The notes: a model not told the origin generated them from the letters alone. Positions 25,479-34,665 are shown, numbered from the stretch's first letter. The stretch is DNA of 36,386 nt from Spirochaetaceae bacterium (GCA_031283755.1 JAITBE010000093.1:1-36386); one strand, 5' to 3'. Numbers and translations are program-made.

Positions 25479-25527
25479 GTTGTTTCAAAATTATGATCCT
25501 GCTGAATCATCGGATTTTGAAACAGCC
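25479..25527 (+). repeat. Dispersed quasi-palindromic element, copy F (short form), upstream of tRNA-Lys
   Basis: gttGTTTCAAAATtatgatcctgctgaatcatcggATTTTGAAACagcc; 10-bp perfect arms. Confidence 0.75.
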
Positions 25528-25567
25528 TCCCTAGCCCAAAAATAGTGGCTAGATTATAGTTAAGGCA

Positions 25568-25609
25568 GCCGGCTTCAAATCCGTAAGCTGCAGGTTTGAA
25601 CTTGCCGGC
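25568..25609. repeat. Imperfect long hairpin between copy F and tRNA-Lys
   Basis: GCCGGCTTCAAATCCgtaagctgcaGGTTTGAActtGCCGGC. Confidence 0.5.
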
Positions 25610-25651
25610 CAGAGGGTTGATAGCGGCGCGGCAGTCTCAGGACGGTGTTTT

Positions 25652-25724
25652 GGGCCGCTAGCTCAGCTGGTAGAGCAGCAGACTCTTAATCTGCGGGTCG
25701 CAAGTTCGATCCTTGCGCGGCTCA
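25652..25724 (+). tRNA. tRNA-Lys (anticodon CTT)
   Basis: Cloverleaf by eye: acceptor GGGCCGC/GCGGCTC, anticodon arm GCAGA-CTCTTAA-TCTGC, T-arm GCAAG-TTCGATC-CTTGC, discriminator A, no encoded CCA. Confidence 0.95.
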
Positions 25725-25854
25725 AAGTTATAATTCATTATTGTACAATGAATTAAAAAATATGAAACTTGGTTAAATATCAGAAACACCTATGAAACTT
25801 TCAGTGTAATTTGACACTGCAACTGAACATCGGCAAACCTTACCGATAGAAGGG

Positions 25855-26115
25855 GTGTGTATGGCTCGAAAATCAATTCTCCAAAACGATCGTTTTGTTT
25901 TTAAACTCTATCTAAGAACGCTTCCTTCAGGCCCGGTTTATTCGAAAGAGTCGAAACGGGAAAGCGCCGGTATTGTTCCCATGGCGGATGAATTAGCTGA
26001 TGCCCTTATGGCATTGAAACGGGTTGCCTCGATACTCAAATTTGATAATGATAATCAAAATCGGCCGCGCAAGGTTTTAGGCTGCCTGACTCCTTACGAA
26101 GTTTTTTCGCCATAA
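25855..26115 (+). pseudogene. IS30-family transposase C-terminal remnant (degenerate)
   Basis: ORF ends NDNQNRPRKVLGCLTPYEVFSP, matching the IS30 C-terminal 'NRPRK.LG..TP.EVF'; only 86 aa. Confidence 0.6.
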
Positions 26116-26349
26116 AATTCGCACTTCAAAAAAAATTCCGTGAGGAACAAATGGGGTTTACCATTGCAGAGAAAAAAAGATAGCGGCAGAGTGCACTTCC
26201 CGCTACCGGAAAGCCGGAAAAAGTGAAAAGCCACGAATCCCGAACGAGTATCTCACCCGCTCAGGCAGTAAAAACCGGCAGGACAGTTCATTTCGCCCTC
26301 TTGAGCAAGGCTTCAACCTGGGTTGTCCAGGCCTTGGACAGGCGGAACC

Positions 26350-26379
26350 TTGACAAAAAATTTTTTTTACTATTATTAT
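26350..26379 (+). promoter_or_regulatory. Putative sigma70-type promoter for the Dpp/Opp operon
   Basis: TTGACA (26350) with TATTAT at 15 or 18 bp spacing; about 100 bp before the SBP start. Confidence 0.5.
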
Positions 26380-26481
26380 AGTCTTAATAGGATTTATATA
26401 GAAGATACTCCCAGCGGGAACAGCGCCTGATGGCGGTATCAAATTAAGACAGCGGCTTACACCGCTAAAAAAGGAGAGACC

Positions 26482-28011
26482 ATGAAAACGTTTCAGAGCT
26501 TTGTTGTGGTACTGTTGACAGCGGTTTTGCTTGCGTCATGCGGCGGTGAAAAGGAAGGAACCGTTTCCCAAGAGGTTAAAAAAGACAGCCTTACTATCGC
26601 GGTGCTTGCCGACCCCGCCACCTTTGACCTCTTTGTCGCTACGTCCATGCTGGAAGGTCAAATCGGAAACAACATCTACGATAACCTTCTTTTCTTTGAT
26701 GACCAGGGGAACATTAAACCCTATCTGGCCGAACGCCATGAGGTGTCGAACGACGGCTTGGAATATACCTTCTGGCTGAGGAAAGGAGTTAAGTTCCATA
26801 ACGGAGAGGAATTAAAAGCCGACGATGTGGCCTTTTCCATTGAGTATGGCAAGGATACTCCCCTCGGACAGGACACCTGCAGCATCATAGGAAAGGTTGA
26901 AGTAATAGACGACTATACGATTAAGCTGTTTCTTTCCGAACCCTATGCGTCATTTATGTCTGAACTCTGCGGAGACCAGTTCCCCATATATAACCGCAAA
27001 GCGCTTACCGAAGCCACCGCCGGAGGCCAGGCATACGGGGCGAATCCGGTGGGTACCGGCTCGTATAAATTCGTCAGCCGCGAGGCCGGAGTGGAGGTAA
27101 AATTTGAGGCCTTCCAGGACCACTTTCAGGGGCCGGCTCCCATCCGGTACCTTACTTACCGCATAATTCCCGATGATTTTACCGCCGGCGTCGCACTGCA
27201 GACAGGCGAAGTTGACTTTATCTGGACCATCGGCGCCGCTACCGCCACAAGCCTTGGAGAAGACAGCAATCTGACGGTAACCCAGGATCCTTCAAACAGG
27301 GTTAATTTTATTACCATGAATACCGAAAAGCCCCCCTTTAATAATGTCAAGCTCAGACAGGCAGTAAATTATGCCATTGATCGCGATGCTGTCAGGGATA
27401 TTGTGTACGAAGGCAATAGTACAAACAAGGATCATATGGCCTTCCCCTGGATGGCGGGCTATGCAGAACCTGCGGTGAAGTATAACTATGATCCGGCAAA
27501 GGCTGTGGCGCTTGCGATGGAAGTGGGTGTATCAAAAGACAAACCCGTTACCGTTTCCTATATTTATACCGCCTCGTCCCAGAAAGTGGGCGAAGCGATT
27601 CAGCCCTATCTTGCCGAAATCGGGATTAATCTTACCCTGGATGTTATGGAATATAATTCCTGGGCCACCGATTATTACGGGGGGAATTTTCAGCTGTCAG
27701 GCAGCGGCTATTACATGGTTTACAAGGATTTGCAGCTTGTAGGCTGGTTCTATACGTCTTCCAATATAGGCTGGACCAATGGGGCAAGGTACAGAAACGC
27801 CGCAGCTGATGCTCTTTTTGAACAGGGCAAAAAAGAGATCGATCCTGCCAGGCGTTCGATCATCTATAAGCAGGCTTTGGATATTATCCAACAGGATGCC
27901 CCCTATGCGGTCTATGCCAATCCCTCAACTATCAGGGCGTACAATAAAAACCTCAATATTGCCTATTCTTACGCCAACGGTATTTTTATTAGGGATATTT
28001 CCTGGAATTGA
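26482..28011 (+). CDS. ABC transporter substrate-binding lipoprotein, family 5 (DppA/OppA-like)
   Basis: Lipobox VLLASC; FDLFVATSMLEGQIGNNIYDNLLFFDDQGNIKPYLAERHEVSNDGLEYTFWLRKGVKFHNGEE; RBS AAGGAG. Confidence 0.93.
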   Translation: MKTFQSFVVVLLTAVLLASCGGEKEGTVSQEVKKDSLTIAVLADPATFDLFVATSMLEGQIGNNIYDNLLFFDDQGNIKPYLAERHEVSNDGLEYTFWLRKGVKFHNGEELKADDVAFSIEYGKDTPLGQDTCSIIGKVEVIDDYTIKLFLSEPYASFMSELCGDQFPIYNRKALTEATAGGQAYGANPVGTGSYKFVSREAGVEVKFEAFQDHFQGPAPIRYLTYRIIPDDFTAGVALQTGEVDFIWTIGAATATSLGEDSNLTVTQDPSNRVNFITMNTEKPPFNNVKLRQAVNYAIDRDAVRDIVYEGNSTNKDHMAFPWMAGYAEPAVKYNYDPAKAVALAMEVGVSKDKPVTVSYIYTASSQKVGEAIQPYLAEIGINLTLDVMEYNSWATDYYGGNFQLSGSGYYMVYKDLQLVGWFYTSSNIGWTNGARYRNAAADALFEQGKKEIDPARRSIIYKQALDIIQQDAPYAVYANPSTIRAYNKNLNIAYSYANGIFIRDISWN

Positions 28012-28033
28012 ATTTCATACACCATAGATTTGT

Positions 28034-28071
28034 TTTGTCAGGTAAGAATTGCCTAATTTTTGCCTGACAAA
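28034..28071. promoter_or_regulatory. Intercistronic stem-loop between SBP and permease genes
   Basis: TTTGTCAGG...CCTGACAAA, 9-bp perfect arms; followed by GACATTC-aca-GAATGTC at 28093-28109. Confidence 0.5.
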
Positions 28072-28124
28072 CAATTACAATCGGTAATTCCGGACATTCA
28101 CAGAATGTCAGAATTTAAGGCAGG

Positions 28125-29072
28125 ATGGCGATGCTACGCTATGTTCTAAAGAGGTTGTTTCTCTTTATTCCCATTTGCCTCGGGGTTATTTTCATTGTAT
28201 TTTTTATTATTGAATTCATCCCCGGGGATCCTGCCCGTCTTATTCTCGGCGAACGGGTAAGCGGTTCTCAGATACTCCAGATGAGAAAACATCTGGGACT
28301 GGACAGGCCCTTTCTTATCCGTTATGCGGATTATATATACCGCATAGTTACCCATTTTGATTTCGGCAATTCTTACCGGCTTCAGACGCCGGTAATCACG
28401 GAAATTCTTAAAAAAATCCCTTCTACCATAAAGCTGGCCTTTATGGGGATGTTCTTCGCTTCCCTTATCGGAATATCGGCCGGAATTTTTTCTGCCATAA
28501 GGCAATATTCTCCTGCCGATACCCTGTCAACTTCAGCAGCCATGTTCTTTGCATCTATACCCAATTTTTGGCTGGGTATGACATTGATACTGTTCTTTTC
28601 TCTCCGTCTGGGACTGCTTCCTTCAAGCGGGTTTTCTTCATGGAGGCATTATTTTCTGCCTGTTACCGCAATAACCCTGCCCGCCTCGGCGGGACTTTTG
28701 CGGCTTACCCGCTCCATGATGCTGGAAACAATACGCCAGGATTATATACGCACTGCCCGGGCAAAGGGTGTAAAAGAAAGGTCCATTATCGTTAAGCATG
28801 CCTTTAAAAACGCAGTGCTTCCTGTCATTACCTCTATGGGCCTGCATTTTGGGGAACTCCTCAGCGGCGCCATTATTACCGAGACGGTATTTGCCATACC
28901 GGGCCTGGGAACCCATATTATCAATGCCATACGCATGAAAGACACGCCGGTAGTGCTGGGGTCTACTGTTTTTCTTTCCATGGTTTTCAGTTTAATAATG
29001 TTGTTGATTGATATATCATACGCCTTCCTGGATCCGCGAATCAGAATTAAGTATGCCCGGAGGGGACGATGA
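28125..29072 (+). CDS. ABC transporter permease, DppB/OppB-like
   Basis: MLRYVLKRLFLFIPICLGVIFIVFFIIEFIPGDPARLILG...; RTARAKGVKERSIIVKHAFKNAVLPV. Confidence 0.93.
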   Translation: MAMLRYVLKRLFLFIPICLGVIFIVFFIIEFIPGDPARLILGERVSGSQILQMRKHLGLDRPFLIRYADYIYRIVTHFDFGNSYRLQTPVITEILKKIPSTIKLAFMGMFFASLIGISAGIFSAIRQYSPADTLSTSAAMFFASIPNFWLGMTLILFFSLRLGLLPSSGFSSWRHYFLPVTAITLPASAGLLRLTRSMMLETIRQDYIRTARAKGVKERSIIVKHAFKNAVLPVITSMGLHFGELLSGAIITETVFAIPGLGTHIINAIRMKDTPVVLGSTVFLSMVFSLIMLLIDISYAFLDPRIRIKYARRGR

Positions 29073-29917
29073 AAAAAAACAAAGACGAATCTGTGTTTGA
29101 CAGACTTAAAAAAAATAAAGCCGCTATGGCCGGCATGATAGTTTTGTCGGTGTTTGTATTAACCGCGCTTTGTGCGGATTTTATTTCTCCTTATTCCGAG
29201 GGCATAAGACAGAACAGTTCAGAGCGGCTCAGATGGCCCAGTGCCGCCCACCCCTTTGGGACCGATAATTTTGGACGGGATGTCTTTACCAGGATAATAC
29301 ACGGAGCTCGTTTTTCCATTGCCCTGGGCCTTTCTACCATTACCCTGGCAATGACCATCGCGTTAATCCTGGGTTCTGCAGCAGGATACTTCGGCGGCAG
29401 ACTGGATGAGATAATCATGCGCATTATGGATATAATTATGTGTATTCCCAGCATACTTCTGTCCCTGGCCATCGTAACCGTTCTCGGGCCGGGACTTTTT
29501 AACCTGATGATAGCCATCGCCGTAGGCAGTGTTCCCAGTTTTACCCGTCTTATCAGATCAGTGGTATTAACCATAACGGAAAGCGACTATATCGAAGCCG
29601 CCAAAGCCGCCGGTTCCGGTCATGCAAAAATAATTTTTACCCATATAATCCGTAATGCCCTGGGCCCCCTCATTGTATATGCCACTACTTCTATCGCCGG
29701 GATGATACTTATGGCTGCGGGTTTTTCTTTTATAGGGCTGGGCGTACGTCCACCGGCGCCGGAATGGGGAGCTATGCTGTCGGATGCCAGGGAAAACCTG
29801 CGCCGGGCACCGTACCTTATGGTTTTTCCGGGTGTCTCCATTCTCCTTACCGCCCTGTCTTTTAATCTTTTGGGCGATGGTCTTAGGGATGCGCTGGATC
29901 CCCGGCTCAAGGTATAA
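29069..29917 (+). CDS. ABC transporter permease, DppC/OppC-like
   Basis: HPFGTDNFGRDVFTRIIHGARFSI; EAAKAAGSGHAKIIFTHIIRNALGPL. Confidence 0.93.
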   Translation: MKKNKDESVFDRLKKNKAAMAGMIVLSVFVLTALCADFISPYSEGIRQNSSERLRWPSAAHPFGTDNFGRDVFTRIIHGARFSIALGLSTITLAMTIALILGSAAGYFGGRLDEIIMRIMDIIMCIPSILLSLAIVTVLGPGLFNLMIAIAVGSVPSFTRLIRSVVLTITESDYIEAAKAAGSGHAKIIFTHIIRNALGPLIVYATTSIAGMILMAAGFSFIGLGVRPPAPEWGAMLSDARENLRRAPYLMVFPGVSILLTALSFNLLGDGLRDALDPRLKV

Positions 29918-29919
29918 AT

Positions 29920-31188
29920 ATGATGAAGATCCTTTTTTCTGCCAATCCCGCCCCGATTTGGGAAAGAGTATCGGTTTCGCTTTCAGGATGCAGGCCATTA
30001 AGCAGGGTCAGCCTCATTGCCGAAATGGCAGACTTTTACGGGAGGCTGTACCATTCTTCCGCCCTTTTTACTGCCGATTCCGAAGGAAAAGTATACCTTG
30101 ATACTTCCCCGTCGCTGGAAGGAACCTATACCGGCACAGACCCCATCGGCATTTTCTGGTCCCAGGTACTGGTTAAGGAACCTGAACAGCTTCTGGCAAA
30201 TACGGATGATCCCCTTTTTATGCGTTTTACCGCGGAACAGGACGGGGAGAAGGCTGAAGTCGTCCTTGAACGGACCCTGATAAGCCCCGGAGTTACCGTC
30301 GAAAAGGTTCGAAATTACGGACTTGTAGCCGAGTATTACCGGCCTGCCGCTTTTGGGCCCGAAAAAAAAGGGCTTTCCAATATCATTGTTTTTGGCGGTT
30401 CAGACGGCGGTATTAACTCAGGTAGATTTTTGGCCCGGTTTTTGTCGGGCCATGGATTCGGCGCCCTGGCGCTTGCCTATTTCGGACTGCCGGAGCTGAA
30501 AAAGGATTTAGTCCGCATCCCCCTTGAAATAATAGAAAACGCCATAGGGTATGTGCAATCCCGGCCTGACAGCGATCCCGAAAAAACCGGTATCTCAGGA
30601 ATTTCCCGGGGCGGAGAACTTACCCTTCTTGCCGCATCGGTATTTCCCCAATTACATGCTGCTGCGGCGCTGACACCTTCTTCTATACTTTGGGAATCCG
30701 AAGATATTTTTAACAAGGCGCCGTCCTTTACCTATAGGGGCAAAGATTTTCCCTGGGTAATGTGTGATTTTTCTCCCCTCTACGATGAGATACGGGGCCG
30801 CAAACCCTTTGCCTGTGCATCGGTCTATGCCGAGGCAATGAAAAAGACCGAAGAATGTGAAAAAGCGATGATACCCGTAGAGCGTATCAACGGACCTGTA
30901 CTGATGGTTTCGGGCAAGGCGGACCTGGTCTGGCCAGCCTATGAAATGTGCCTGTTGGCGGAAAAACGATTTCAGGTGCATAAATTCCCGCATCCCTACA
31001 AACATGTGTGGAGCGAGGATCTGGGACACGGAGTTTTTTCCTCCGGGTATCTGCCTACCAATAATGCCTACACCCCTTCACCGGATATAACCCTGATACG
31101 CGGGGGAAAACCAAAAGAAAACTCCTATGGCCAGGAAAAGACCAGAAAAGAGTTGATTGAATTTTTTAGGAATACTGCAGAATTTTAG
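29920..31188 (+). CDS. Acyl-CoA thioester hydrolase / BAAT-family alpha/beta hydrolase
   Basis: N-terminal BAAT-like beta domain, 'LVAEYYRP...NIIVFGGSDGG', nucleophile motif GISRGGE, C-terminal HKFPHPYKHVW; lies between permease and ATPase genes. Confidence 0.75.
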   Translation: MMKILFSANPAPIWERVSVSLSGCRPLSRVSLIAEMADFYGRLYHSSALFTADSEGKVYLDTSPSLEGTYTGTDPIGIFWSQVLVKEPEQLLANTDDPLFMRFTAEQDGEKAEVVLERTLISPGVTVEKVRNYGLVAEYYRPAAFGPEKKGLSNIIVFGGSDGGINSGRFLARFLSGHGFGALALAYFGLPELKKDLVRIPLEIIENAIGYVQSRPDSDPEKTGISGISRGGELTLLAASVFPQLHAAAALTPSSILWESEDIFNKAPSFTYRGKDFPWVMCDFSPLYDEIRGRKPFACASVYAEAMKKTEECEKAMIPVERINGPVLMVSGKADLVWPAYEMCLLAEKRFQVHKFPHPYKHVWSEDLGHGVFSSGYLPTNNAYTPSPDITLIRGGKPKENSYGQEKTRKELIEFFRNTAEF

Positions 31189-31205
31189 CGAATAAGGAGT
31201 TCAGC

Positions 31206-32027
31206 ATGTCAGAATTCAATTTATCTGAACAAGCCTATCTCGATATGGACGAGGTGGAATTCAGAGCCCGGTTCCGCGAGCGTACCCATCATACATTGGA
31301 AATACAGGTCTACCATGCAGCGTACCGGAACAAAACTCTGTCGAACAGACAGGCAGATACAGTTAAAAAACTCTGCCGTATCTGGGTTAAGCGGGGAATT
31401 TCAACGGAGCAGCATGATTATAAAACAGCCCAAAAGCTCATCGAATTTGCCGAAGCCATGGCCGCGGAAAAGAGTATCGACCTCTCACCCTATGCACCGC
31501 ATCCGGTTTCAAAACCCCAGGAAAAATCTTTTTTCAATATTATTCACGAACGCCGTTCTGTGCGGGAATTTAAAAAAGACAGGGTCGGTGATGAACTTAT
31601 CGACAAAATTCTTGATGCCGGAATATGGGCCGCCCATTCGTGTAATCTCCAGTCCATCCGCTACCTTGTTGTACGGGAAGAAACCAGTCCGGGGCTTTTC
31701 AGGGGAAGCGATATCCCCGGCGGTCCGGTACATCTGGTTATATGTCAGGATTTCCGGGTTTACCGGGCAAATCCTTACAATCCTGTACGCAACCGGCTTT
31801 TGGATGCGGGAGCCGCAGCCCAGAACATTGCCCTTGCCGCCCACGCCGCCGGGCTTGAAGGCGTGTGGCTTACCTTTACCGATAAAATAAAGGAGCGGCT
31901 GATAAAAAAGTTTGACCTTCCTGAATATGTTGAACCGGTAACCTATGTGGATATAGGATACGGTGATCAGACGCCATATCCCCTGCTGAGGCCCCAGGTA
32001 AAAGATGTGGTTTTGGGCAGAGGGTAA
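31206..32027 (+). CDS. Nitroreductase-family protein with about 105-aa N-terminal extension
   Basis: FFNIIHERRSVREFKKDRVGDELIDKILDAGIWAAHSCNLQSIRYLVV; DAGAAAQNIALAAHAAGLEGVWL. Confidence 0.85.
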   Translation: MSEFNLSEQAYLDMDEVEFRARFRERTHHTLEIQVYHAAYRNKTLSNRQADTVKKLCRIWVKRGISTEQHDYKTAQKLIEFAEAMAAEKSIDLSPYAPHPVSKPQEKSFFNIIHERRSVREFKKDRVGDELIDKILDAGIWAAHSCNLQSIRYLVVREETSPGLFRGSDIPGGPVHLVICQDFRVYRANPYNPVRNRLLDAGAAAQNIALAAHAAGLEGVWLTFTDKIKERLIKKFDLPEYVEPVTYVDIGYGDQTPYPLLRPQVKDVVLGRG

Positions 32028-32038
32028 AAGAACAGCCG

Positions 32039-33040
32039 ATGGCAGAAGCAGAGGTTCTCCTCTCGGTCAGGGGACTTAAAACATATTTTCATACCCGCAA
32101 CGGGATACTCAAGGCAGTGGATGATGTATCCTTTAAGGTAAACCGGGGAGAAACCTTCGGCATAGTCGGAGAATCCGGCTGCGGCAAGAGCATTTCCTGC
32201 CTGTCTATACTGCGGCTGGTTGCTTCTCCTCCCGGCAGGTACGAAGGCGGGGAGATTCTCTTTGAAGGCCGGGATACCTTAAAAATGAATGATGCCGAGA
32301 TTCATGCGTTCCGGGGCGGAGAAGTTTCCATAATTTTTCAGGAACCCATGACAGCCCTTAACCCGGTCTATACCGTGCGGAATCAGCTCGAAGAGGCAGT
32401 CATGCTGCACCAGAAGGTAAACCGGGGAGAAGCGGCGGCGATTGCCCTAAACTGGATATCTAAAATGCGCATCCCCAATCCGGAGAGCATACTGAAAAGC
32501 TATCCTTTTGTACTTTCAGGAGGAATGAGACAGCGGGTCATGATTGCCATGGCTCTGGCCTGTAAGCCGAAACTTCTCATCGCCGATGAACCGACTACCG
32601 CCCTGGACGTAACTATTCAAGCTCAGATACTTGACCTTATCAACGCCATAAAAGAGGAGACCAGCGTTTCCTGTATTTTTATAAGTCATGATCTGGCGGT
32701 AATAAGCGAAATGGCTGACCGGGTAATGGTGATGTACGGCGGCAGAGTCTGCGAAACAGCGGACACCGATAAACTCATAAGCAATCCCCTTCATCCATAT
32801 ACCCGCGGCCTTATCAACTCCAGACCCGGAAAGAAAAACGCCCAAAAGCGGCTTAAAGCCATTCCCGGCAATGTTCCTTCACTCAAAGATATGCCTCCCG
32901 GCTGTCCTTTCCATCCCCGCTGCCAGGAATTTACCGATCAATGCAGGGTGGGTTTTCCGCCTATGTTTGAAACGGCTCCGCCGGGAGGCAAAAGCCATAC
33001 GGTTGCGTGCTGGAAATACGGGGAGAAAAGCCATGTCTGA
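32039..33040 (+). CDS. Peptide ABC transporter ATPase, DppD/OppD-like
   Basis: [41 protein letters not shown]-terminal CPFHPRC. Confidence 0.95.
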   Translation: MAEAEVLLSVRGLKTYFHTRNGILKAVDDVSFKVNRGETFGIVGESGCGKSISCLSILRLVASPPGRYEGGEILFEGRDTLKMNDAEIHAFRGGEVSIIFQEPMTALNPVYTVRNQLEEAVMLHQKVNRGEAAAIALNWISKMRIPNPESILKSYPFVLSGGMRQRVMIAMALACKPKLLIADEPTTALDVTIQAQILDLINAIKEETSVSCIFISHDLAVISEMADRVMVMYGGRVCETADTDKLISNPLHPYTRGLINSRPGKKNAQKRLKAIPGNVPSLKDMPPGCPFHPRCQEFTDQCRVGFPPMFETAPPGGKSHTVACWKYGEKSHV

Positions 33041-34028
33041 GAACGCTTTCATCCGGGCTGTGGATCTGCAAAAATTTTTTACGGTTGACAGCGAGTTTTT
33101 TGCCGGTTCTGTCCGGCAGGTCCGGGCAGTGGACGGCGTAAGCTTTGAAATTAAGAAAGGAAATATCCTTGGTATTGTGGGAGAATCGGGCTGCGGTAAA
33201 ACAACGGTAAGCCGTTTGATGGTAAACCTTCTAAAACCCTCAGGCGGTACGGTTTATTTTGACAGTACCGACATAACCCATATAAAGAATCGTAAAATGC
33301 GTGATATACGTAGGCGTATGCAGATTGTTTTTCAGGATCCTTTTTCGTCCCTTGATCCACGCATGACGGTATATGAAATTATAGGCGAAGGATTAAAAAA
33401 TTACGGGATAGTAAAAAACACCGCCCAGCTCAGGGAAAAAGTGGAAACCCTGGTGGAAAAATGCGGCCTTTTTGCGGACCAGTGCCTCCGCTATCCGCAC
33501 CAGTTTTCAGGAGGCCAGCGCCAGCGTATCTGTATAGCCAGGGCCCTGGCCGTGAAACCTGATTTTATTGTTCTTGATGAAGCGGTTTCGGCACTGGATG
33601 TTTCAATACAGGCACAGATACTCAATCTTCTTAAAAACCTTCAGGAAGAAATGGGGCTGACCTATCTTTTTGTCTCCCACGATCTTTCTGTAGTTGAATT
33701 TATCAGCGATGAAGTCGCGGTGATGTACCTCGGCAGAATAGTTGAATTAGGCAGAACCGAGGACATTTTTAATTATCCGCGGCATCCATATACAGAAGCC
33801 CTTCTCAGCGCTGCTCCGGCATTTACCGCCGAAGAAAAAGCGGTAAAGAAACGTATCATTCTGGCAGGAGATATCCCGTCGCCGGAAAATCCTCCACAGG
33901 GCTGTTATTTTTCTACCCGCTGCCCTTATACCGAAGAAATATGCAAAAAAGAATATCCTGAATACCGCATGATCGGTCCCGGACATGCAGTTGCCTGCTA
34001 CCGGGCTGGGGAGGATGGAAATGTATAA
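33033..34028 (+). CDS. Peptide ABC transporter ATPase, DppF/OppF-like
   Basis: GESGCGKTT, FSGGQRQRICIARALAVKPDFIVLDEAVSALD; start 33033 (MSENAF) rather than ORF start 32871. Confidence 0.93.
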   Translation: MSENAFIRAVDLQKFFTVDSEFFAGSVRQVRAVDGVSFEIKKGNILGIVGESGCGKTTVSRLMVNLLKPSGGTVYFDSTDITHIKNRKMRDIRRRMQIVFQDPFSSLDPRMTVYEIIGEGLKNYGIVKNTAQLREKVETLVEKCGLFADQCLRYPHQFSGGQRQRICIARALAVKPDFIVLDEAVSALDVSIQAQILNLLKNLQEEMGLTYLFVSHDLSVVEFISDEVAVMYLGRIVELGRTEDIFNYPRHPYTEALLSAAPAFTAEEKAVKKRIILAGDIPSPENPPQGCYFSTRCPYTEEICKKEYPEYRMIGPGHAVACYRAGEDGNV

Positions 34029-34665
34029 CGAAAAAACCCACGCGTCTATTATTGGCTTGTTTTACCGTTCATTTAGGGAAGAGGGAGAAAAGGGGATACG
34101 CCTCTTTGTAAAGGCCGCCCAGTTTTATGCCGAACAACGGGGCCGGCGCATGTCCTTGCGGGCCCTGCGGGACGGACATAAGCTTGATTTTGACACATAT
34201 CTCGCCTACGGAGAATGGAGCGCCGTCTGTCCTATTACTGTTGAATATGGACAAGAGGGGAACGATTTTATCGAAAGGGTCTATTCCTGTCCCTGGGCCG
34301 AAACCTTTGCGGAAATGGATCTAAAAGACTGCGGGCTTGCATACTGCCGGGAAATAGACAAGGGCCTGGTGCGGGGTTTTAACCCTGAGCTTGTTTTTGA
34401 ACTGAAATCAGTGCTTCATGACTCGGCCTGCTGTGTTCAGGTTCTTAAAAATTATAGGCCCCTAAAAAAAATCTCTTCCCCTCCTGACGCCAAAAAAGAC
34501 TGGCAGTTCCACTGTGCCCATATTTTCAGCGCCATGTCCGGAATTGCCCATTCTGCCGGAATGATCGGGATCGTCCAAAAAACAGAAAAGCTCTTGGCCG
34601 AGAAATTCGGCCAAGAGGTCCTTCGGAGAATAATCAACACCGAAATAAATTTCAACCTTATTTAA
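34015..34665 (+). CDS. L-2-amino-thiazoline-4-carboxylic acid hydrolase (ATC hydrolase) family protein
   Basis: VYSCPWAETFAEMDLKDCGLAYCREIDKGLVRGFNPELVFELKSVLHDSACCVQV matches the PF14196-type pattern (CPW..F...GL.YC..iD....GFNP.L). Confidence 0.78.
   Translation: MEMYNEKTHASIIGLFYRSFREEGEKGIRLFVKAAQFYAEQRGRRMSLRALRDGHKLDFDTYLAYGEWSAVCPITVEYGQEGNDFIERVYSCPWAETFAEMDLKDCGLAYCREIDKGLVRGFNPELVFELKSVLHDSACCVQVLKNYRPLKKISSPPDAKKDWQFHCAHIFSAMSGIAHSAGMIGIVQKTEKLLAEKFGQEVLRRIINTEINFNLI

Noticed and set aside
3487-25527. Interpreting the dispersed palindromes as ordinary Rho-independent terminators
   Set aside because: They lack 3' U-tracts, sit before starts rather than after stops, and share primary sequence across copies.
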